Positions 51,101-60,100 of a stretch of DNA of 64,000 nucleotides are shown piece after piece; the stretch's first letter is position 1; each line of letters begins with the position of its first letter. The stretch comes from Phylloscopus collybita (lineage: Eukaryota > Chordata > Aves > Passeriformes > Phylloscopidae): assembly GCA_027886175.1 (NCBI GenBank), contig JAJNNQ010000024.1:1906001-1970000 (forward strand), read 5' to 3'. The notes below the pieces were generated by a model. It did not search any database. It was not told the origin of the DNA and saw only the letters and a list, made by a program, of their open reading frames with translations. The translations under genes and the position numbers were made by a program.

Positions 51101-54100
51101 ATGATACTCCCAAAGCAAACTTTACTTTGGTTTGGCACGAGGTACAAGGCAATTCAGCAGCTGGCTCTCAGTGAAAGCTCTCCCTTTCCCTGTTATTTCT
51201 TCCAAGAATATTTTCAAAAAACAAGAAAAAGAAAAAAAAAAAAAAAAGAACGTTCTCCACTTTCAAATTGCTGTTCACTCCCCAAGGCGAACAGCCCTTA
51301 TAGCAAATGTATTTCCAGTGAGCACAGTTCACAAAGCATCAGTAAATTAAACATGATCAAGATGGCAGCAGTCTCTCTGAAGGGATATATCATGACAGAA
51401 ATAATATCCCAGAACACAAACTTTCTTCTGTCACTACTTCTATCTTAAACCCTTCTGAAGGGTACATGCAAGGCTCCTAATTTAATTGCTGTCCACTGAG
51501 GCGGAAACCGAAACAAAGCTAAACAGGTTTTGTGACCAAACCTTTAGCACCTTTAAATACTATTCCACTTATTACAGGATTCATAAAGGTGGAATTTCTG
51601 TACATTTACAAATATTACGTGGCGTTTTTTGCCACGAAAGCTTTTCTCTACACGGCAAAGAAGCTTCCTAACAGTAGCACACGCAACAAGTTGAAAAAAA
51701 CGTGACTTATTCTCCAACAAATAAGTGCATGCAAATTACAACAGATGGGCCAAAGGCTTTCTCAGGAGGGCCATGCATTGACATCCCCGGGCAGTAGCAG
51801 CAGCCTTTGAATTTTCACTTCAACTGCTGCTTAGAAAGGCCACGGTCAGGGAGGAAACACCTACTGCGCGCCTTCCCCTGCCTTCTGATCCCTTATTAGT
51901 TAACCCTGAAGTGCACATGTACACAGCCCTAATCCCCAGGCGGGGCTCTGGGGCCGGGGGGGAGGGGGTGGAAATCTGGAATTAATTGCGGGGTGTTTTG
52001 GTTCCTAATGCAGCTGTTTTGCGAGTGTTTGGCTTGGCAGGGGAACAGAAGAGGCACGGCATACCGATTTCGTGAGCCACCGTAAAAGCCGCGTGGAGGC
52101 CGTCGTCTTCAATCACCGCGCAGCTGCGCTCGGGGGAGCAGATGGTCCCAACGTCTGCCATTCCCAGGGTATCGCAGGAATGATGCCCGCATAAATCCTG
52201 CCCGGGAAGGGGAAAAGAAAAAAAATAAAATTTATATATATATAAAAAAAAAAAAAATCATTCAAATGAGTTTTTACACTCAGCGGTAACAACCGGTTAA
52301 AGCCACCTTTGCCGATGGCAGGAGCTGGATGAAAGCATCGGTGTAAAGTTCTGGCTAAAGATGTTCAAAGCAGTGCAAGCCGATCCCTGGTAAAGTAAGG
52401 GAGAGTATTTTCAGTTTTAGATACATTCTGCAGATAACTGTTGTTAGTTAAATTTGTTTTCCTGTAATGCTCACACTTGCACTGAGGTAGGTACTGAAAA
52501 TATACTGTGGAAGCATTTCCTCATTGACAAGGAAAACTGAAAATTCTCTGTATTTACAGAGGTTAACCAAGGCACAGAGAAAGCTTCAGCTTCCTCATGA
52601 GTCCTCAAACCAGAGATCACCTCTTTTGTCTGAAACCAATCCTATATTCTCACTTAAATGAAATTGTTACATGTGAAACACAGAGGCACAGAGAAAGCTT
52701 CAGCTTCCTGATGAGTCCTCAAACCAGAGATCACCTCTTTTGTCTGAAACCAATCCTATACTCTCACTTAACAGAAATGAAATTGTGACATGTGAAACCA
52801 TATTCCACATCTGTCAAGCAGTGGAATAAGAGTGTGTTACCCAATAATATACCAAGTATTTAGCAATTCTCAGAGATTGCTGAGAGTCAGTGATAGGACA
52901 AAGTGCAAAATGCCAACAACTTAACCACTTCTCCCACATGTAGATAAAACTATGCAGGTAGCATCAGGTTTTGTCTTTCAACTTTGGTCAGACACTGTGG
53001 TTTTATCACCAGCAGTAATTTTTCCATGCTTCTGTTGAAGCAAAGGGAAGAATATTAGTGTGAATGTGCATATATACACATTTTTTGGATGAGAAGGAAA
53101 AGTAGGGGCCATGTTATTTGGAGCACTCCAATATTTCATTGTGGTTGAATGAAATTGTCATTTTCAAGGCATGACAAATGTTATTATCAAAATGATCAAA
53201 GAGCACTTTTCCTCCTTCATTTTCAAGATTCTCTTCTTCCCTTCAGATCTCTTTCTACAAGGACTTCCTTTTATGAAACCTTTCATAATTAATCCACGTG
53301 AGTAAGAGACACCTTGTAGGAGGCTTCAGAGCAGCAGTGTTCACTGATTGTGACAGGTTAGGCAAGCATGGAAATGCACAGGATCCAAATCCCACTGAAG
53401 TCAAAGAAAACCACACTGAGTGCACAGATACTGTGACAGAGCATCTCTTTACAAACACACACAAAAAAAAAAAAAAGAAAAAAAGTTTTTTTTCCCAACA
53501 AATTTTTCAAGCTAAAAATACAAAGCAGTATTACACATACAGAGGAGAAATTTCAGGCTCAGTTCTGGCTTCCAGGAAACCATCAATGGGACAAGAAGAC
53601 ACTTAAGTTCAATGTTTAGGTTGGACATTAGGAAGACTTTCTTCACAGAGAGGGTGATTAGATACTGGAAGGGGCTGCCCAGCTGTCCCTGGAGGTGTTT
53701 AAGGAAAGGCTGGATGTGGCACTCACAGCCATGGTCCAGCACAAGGTGGTGGTCACTCCTAGGCTGGACTCAATGATCTTGGAAGTCATTTCCAACATGA
53801 CTGATCCTGTGATTCTGTGACAGAGCAATGTGACCTGAATCCACACAAGCAGCTGAACTGAAATTCTTACACGAGAACCAGAGAGCACATAAATCAGACA
53901 GAAAGCAGCTTACAGGAGGAGGGCTAGACAGGTTGACAGTGCCAAGATAATATAAACTGCATTAATTCAGACTTTGTCTCTGCATGTAGATTCTATGTCA
54001 CTCAGTCTTTTCTTGTATTTGGGTGTCATTATTACACAGGTACTGACATCAGTGCCACTCCCAATGTGGGCACAATGGTATCAGCACCCAGATGCCTCAA

Positions 54101-57100
54101 GCCAGTCAGGATTTATTCCCATTTGCACGAAAGAAGCAGCTACTCTGGGAATTTACACCAGCAGGCACAGCCAGACTTCACAATGCAACTACACCAGATT
54201 TGATGACACAAATATAACTTTAAAAAGTAATTTTTCTATGCAGGCAACCTTGTAAACTTCCACAGATCTAATTCTGATGGGATGTGTGGAGCACGGAACA
54301 TTAGGGCAGAGATGTTACCATAATCTCACCTCAGCATTTCAAAGGCTGTGCACAGGATTGCATTACAATGTCTTCCCTGGGTATCAGGGCTGTACCAGAG
54401 AAAACCCCACAGCAGGAAAGACATGATTCTGCAAACTGCTTTTATGTAAAATCACCTAGCTCCTCCAACTCCCCATGGACAGCTGGCTAACAGGTGTCCT
54501 CAGATGCCTCCAGCCACCCCCAGGAAGGAGAAAAGTGCCCACCCTGGGGTCAGAAAGTGGTGGGCAGTGCTACAGCAAAGCCCTGGTCCCTCAGCAGCCC
54601 CGTGGCCACCTCCCTGTGACCCCCCCAGCAGTCGGTGTGGGAGTCCTGCAGCCGCCGCCAAATCCCAGCTGGGAAGCAGCAGAGAGGCTTGTAAAGGATT
54701 CTGGAAACAAGGACAGGAAATCTTATCTGGCATCAGCTCCTTTGTAAGAAGCTGCTATGGGGATGTCTGTGGGTTGCCCATCTGCTGCTGGAGCAGGGTA
54801 TGTATGCCATGGCTGTGCTTTGAGCAGAGCACGGATTGAGCACCCTGGTTTTCCCTGCCAATTGCAGCCCTCGGTGACTGCCTGAAGATGCTCATATGCA
54901 GCTAAGGCTGCCATTATCAATAATCATTTAGGCAGATTACTGAGGGCTCCTCTATGTTGTCATTGTCTCATTCACTTCTTTACTTCTCCTGCCTCTGCAT
55001 GGTTTGAACTGGAATATATTGATTTTCATAGGATATACTAAAAACATGAGTGCAGCCTATCAAGTGGCATCTCTGAGAGAAATATTCTGAAAAGTTGGCT
55101 TTTGGGTCAATTCACCAATACCAGCTTCCAAACAGCTTGACTGCAAGTGATGTTACCGAAATTCATGCCTGCTTAACCATCAAACACTGGCTGTGGATTA
55201 TTCATTACCAGAATCAATGGTTGCGTTTGTTTTTTTGCTTTCCTAAGCAGTCCTGGAAAGCAGTCTACTACTTTCATGAAGTAGTAAACTTTCTGGGAGT
55301 ACAGTAGAAGGTTTTATTTCTCTGGAAAATAATTTTTTGTTAAAAACAGGCTTCAATGTAATGATGCAATCTTAAAAAATCTGTGTGGGTAGCCTCAACT
55401 TTTCATACTCCAGCTAAAGCACGAGGAAAGAGGGGACTCTTGAGACATAAAATCAGTTTCCAATGATTATTTCACTCTGGGTTTTTTTTGCTTCTAGTAG
55501 AAAGTTCATCAGCTACTCAGATATGGATGCTCAATTGCCTTGAAACAGCGACAGAAGCTTTAAAAAATATTTTTTGATATTTCTAAAGGAGGAAAGCAGC
55601 CTGGTCCTTGAGCTGCTTTACAGTATTTTCAAAACAGAAGAATGACAAGGAAAAGCATTTGCTATGCAGGAGGCAAGAGATGTTAAGCTTTGGCAAAGGA
55701 ACGGCTTAGTAAAACTAAGCTGTACATCACAAGTCTAGTAGTTAATTAGATGGCTCATTAGAGGCCAAGTTTTCTTGGCATTCTAAATCCATCAGGAGCA
55801 GCTGGCTGGCTGCCACGCATACATGGCCTTGTTGTGAAGGGAGATAACTGTCACCATGTCCTGGCTGGAGCAGGGAGCTTATTTCACCTGAAATGTGTTC
55901 TACAGAAGGTTTTAAAACAAGAAAAAACCTGTTTAGTGAAAGCTGGTATTAGGTCAGAGCCTGCTGACCGGATCCAAAACATAATGTGAGCACCAACACG
56001 GAAGCTTGGTGGGATTTAAGGGCAGAAGAACATGTCCTCAGGTCTTCTGAGTTATCTACCCCTCACAGGGCTTGCAGTTTAGGATCCTGTGGGCACCAAG
56101 GTACCACAGTTCCACAGACTGGAACAGCTGTGCTTTGCTTATTGGAGTTCAGATGTTTCATGTTTTTCCACCTTTGCCCCTGAGGGAAGCCAAGCCCACA
56201 GAGCCTCTCAGATCAGAATGAGAGGAACCCACAGGATGAGCCTTTGTACCAGGCCAAGCTGCACATCACCATTTTGTAAAGCACAGCTAAAAACCTTTAC
56301 AGCTCTGTTCACCTGGTCTTCTGGTCCCTTTGCAACACCCCATCAGCTAAAGCTTTTTCTCAGTAAGAACATGATCCAGCTACCAATTCCTTCCAGGGAC
56401 GAGGCCAACAAGAAGCATATCTTTTAGGAGAGCACGGGATGGTCTACACCAGGCTCCTGCCATGCAAACAGGAAGCTGTGGGCTCCTCCTGGAGCAGCCC
56501 CTGAGCCCAAGGTTTCTCTAGCCAAGGCTGCAGCTGAATTGCAGTCAGTGAAGGGACCCAATTTTTGCTTCCTATTGCTCATCCTTCTTCTTTCGCTGTG
56601 GTAAATCCCAGAAACAGCCTCCTCTCCGTGCCCGAGGAAGCCAGACCACCTTGCTCCACTCAGCGGCTTCAGGTCACGATTCCTCTCGTTCTCACCATAT
56701 GAATTACTCACTAAACAGTGACAGACAGACCTTTGGTCAGAGGGGTGGAAAGTTTCCTTAACACCTGGAACAGCTTACGACCTCCTGGTTAAGGACCTCT
56801 CCTGGGAGGTGGGCGATACAGACCTAAAATGCCTCAAGCAGAGGAAGGAATTAAGCACGACTTTCCGACTTCCTGCAGCAGCCTTCCCACCGCAGGCCTG
56901 GGCGGGGAGGCTGGAGCGAGGCGGTGTTAGGAACACACACATCCACCCTCTCATGAGCTTCTCTGCAGAGCAGGGGAACTTTCATTGATGTCACAGCGAC
57001 GTGGAGTGGCACACGTGGTTTAAAAAAAAAGTGATGTTCACAGGAGCAGAAAGGACTCAGGGTGAGGGAAGACTCACTGGGTTACTGCTCTGTCCTCCCC

Positions 57101-60100
57101 TGGCCACGTTTTGAGAGGGTGGCCAAAGCCTGGTGACCTTCTGAGGAAAACCACAATGGTGATACCTGCCATGTCTACCAAAAAAACCTCCAAATCTATT
57201 TCCCCAGTAGTTTAGCTTAAAAATTGAGGTAATTTGCTTTCGGGGTTCATATGATAAATATGAGCCTGAGGCTTGAGCATTTGAAAAAAAAATACCGCTG
57301 AGTTATGCAAACTATAGGTTATTTTAAAATATTGACAAAAATGCACATAAAGCATTTGGAATCCACAGGGGAAGGAGAAGTTTCAGTCAGGAAACTGGTG
57401 ACTGATGACCAAGTAAAAATGTGTGATTTAACCTGCCTAAGCCACAGTTCCTTTGTGGAGAAACTCCACACCATCTCTCCCATCTCTCCAGATCAAGGTG
57501 AATCAAATTTCTCCTCTATCAGTTATGTCCCACTTTGTTTTCCCTAGGAACGTTGTTTAAATGTATTAGATGGGCAACAAAGTTGGTGAAAACACTATGA
57601 AACTGGTACATACATCACACTAAAAATTTCCTCAGAGTAATAATAATTAAGAGTGAAATCTATTCTATTGACCATTGGTACAGTGACTTGTTTTACTACT
57701 AGGGGATAATAATTGTTGGAAGATGATAACAGAGAAAAGAAAAAAAAAAAAAAGAAAGAAGTAGAGCCAAAGAAAGCACGTGCTCCATGCAATGAAATTA
57801 TCATCTACAGAGCTGAGATAATACAAAGCTTGCTGTTAAATTTCAACAGCACTGCCAGATGGACAGTTAAACTAAATCAAACACACCAGCCCCATATAAT
57901 TACTGTGTAGAAAAAGGCAGGACAGTGGCCTTTGGCTCTAGCATGAACCCTCTGCTCGAGCCAGGCATGATGGTACTATCACAGATGATGCTAACAAGCA
58001 CTTAGGAAAGGATTTTTTTCTTGCTCCTTATGTCTGTATCTACTGTGAGAAACATCTATTTTAATCTTCAGATGATTCAGAACTGGGGGGAAAGGAAGAG
58101 AGCTGGATTTTGTCCAAATGCACTCAATAGTTCACTTGAAATTTATCTAAGGGCCACTAATGAAATAGACTGAACGAATTCTAGAGGGCAATTGCAGAGC
58201 AGGCTGGACCTCAGAAAAAGAACAACATGAGTTCAACTGCAGTTTGCAAGTCCCATCTAATCTGTTTTGCTACTGTGACAAATAACCTGGCAAGTGTTTT
58301 GTTGCACCCATAAAAATCTGAAGATACTCTGCTTCCAGCTTCTGCAAACTGTTCACTACAAAAAAGGCTGAAACAGAATAAACTCTAAATTTGCTGTTGA
58401 CTTCACTGCCACTGAGAACAAGTGATGAAACACTAAATTCTAAATTTGCTGTTGACTTCACTGCCATGGACAACAAGTGATCTAACCTCCAGGGAAAGAG
58501 GGCTTTGCAAGCTCTTCCTCCTCCCGACCACACAGCCATTTCTCTGCGGGGTGGAGGATTCACCTGGCCACCAGAACTGCATCCTTGCACCACCATATTC
58601 CATGGAGGATGCTCTAGGATTCCTATGGCCTGAAGATTTACAGCTGCTGCCAAGGACTCAACCACAAAGTAGTCCAACAGCAGGGGACCCGTGTACTCTC
58701 TAAGGCTGTTATGGTCAAGCTGCCTTAAGGAAATTTAGAAATATCAGAAAATGATCACGTTTTCTTACTGTCAAGTCAGACCTCTGTTATGCTTCATCCT
58801 GCTCCACATGGGTCAAAATGAGAGACTGGCACCACTGGGAAAATACACTTCTCATTATCAGATTTAAATAATCACTGTTGAACCCAAATAAATTTCTGCA
58901 ATATTTAGTGACAGATAATTCTGCATCCACTGAATGTTTTCACAATGGCCAGACATGTAACTCCAGTGCTCCTTGCATTTACAGAGTAAACACAGGACCC
59001 ACTGCAGCTAATGGACCCTTGCCATCACTGATAAGCAACAAAAAACCTAAAACCAGCTTTAAGATGTTGCCTGTATCATCCCAAACTGAATTCATCCTCA
59101 TACTGATTTACTGTGATCTGCAGGATAATTGCTTTAAAGCTCTTACCCAATTAAATACAGATTATGACCAGAAGTGAGTGGCTGTTTTTACTCAGAATCA
59201 GTACATTTCCTAATTTTTTTCACGTGGGAAGTACTTCCTAGTATGAATGATGATGATGATAATGCTGACAACCACAATTTGGATTTATATAATATAGCGT
59301 GAGCCACTACTAATTTAATAATAAAGGAGAGCTGCCATTGCACTCTCAGTCTATCAATGGTTGCTAATTCATCTTTAAAGAAGTAAAGACAACCAAAGAG
59401 GATGAAGCGAACACTGCTGAATTCTGTCGGGATTCTTCCTTTATAAGGAACTCAAATAAGGCCCTCTTTTGGTGCAAAAAAACAACATCCAATCAAATGC
59501 CCCTCTGGAACAAAGATAATTATTATATTAGGGGTTTGTATGGCACCAGCCATGCACACTGCAGATTCTATCTACACAAAACCAATTCCATACCGCTGAG
59601 GCCACGCATTCAGCTGACAAACGACCTGCAAATATTATTCTGTTGAGGAAGTTCAAGGTGGCCTCGGTTAGTAAACAACGATGGAAAATGTACCTCACAC
59701 GTTTGCCCAATGCCCGAAACCCAAAGGCACTTAGGAAGAGACATCTGGATGCTCAATGCTCAGCATGACGATATTCAGAGCCCATCAAAACACGCAGCCA
59801 CGGCTCGGCGTCTTGTAGCTTAGCAACCAACTCCATCCATCCAAAACAGAGTTGTAAAAGTGGTGTTCTCCTGCCAACTGCTGCCACTCTCATTGAAAAG
59901 CTAAACTGGAAAAAATCTCTCCTTTGGTTCAAAGCGGGGCTGTTTTCTCCAGGAAACATCTCCGCTGCTTTTTCATCCTTTTTAACCCTTTTTGTGTTTA
60001 CATTCCACAGGGAGCAAACAGATTCGTGTTGACATTTCAAGGGTAAGCATATAAAAATCGTGTGGGCTCACACACACACTCTCTGCAAAGAACATCATGA

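Larger units (their letters stand above)
40930..52064 (-). other. ADAMTS5 intron 2 (11.1 kb)
   Basis: Largest intron. Holds four CR1 fragments at 44.3, 46.0, 47.3 and 47.5 kb and simple A/T tracts (42,841-42,855; 45,428-45,441; 51,234-51,247). No coding region supported; a 176-codon open frame at 41,649-42,179 (minus) shows no domain. Confidence 0.85.
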
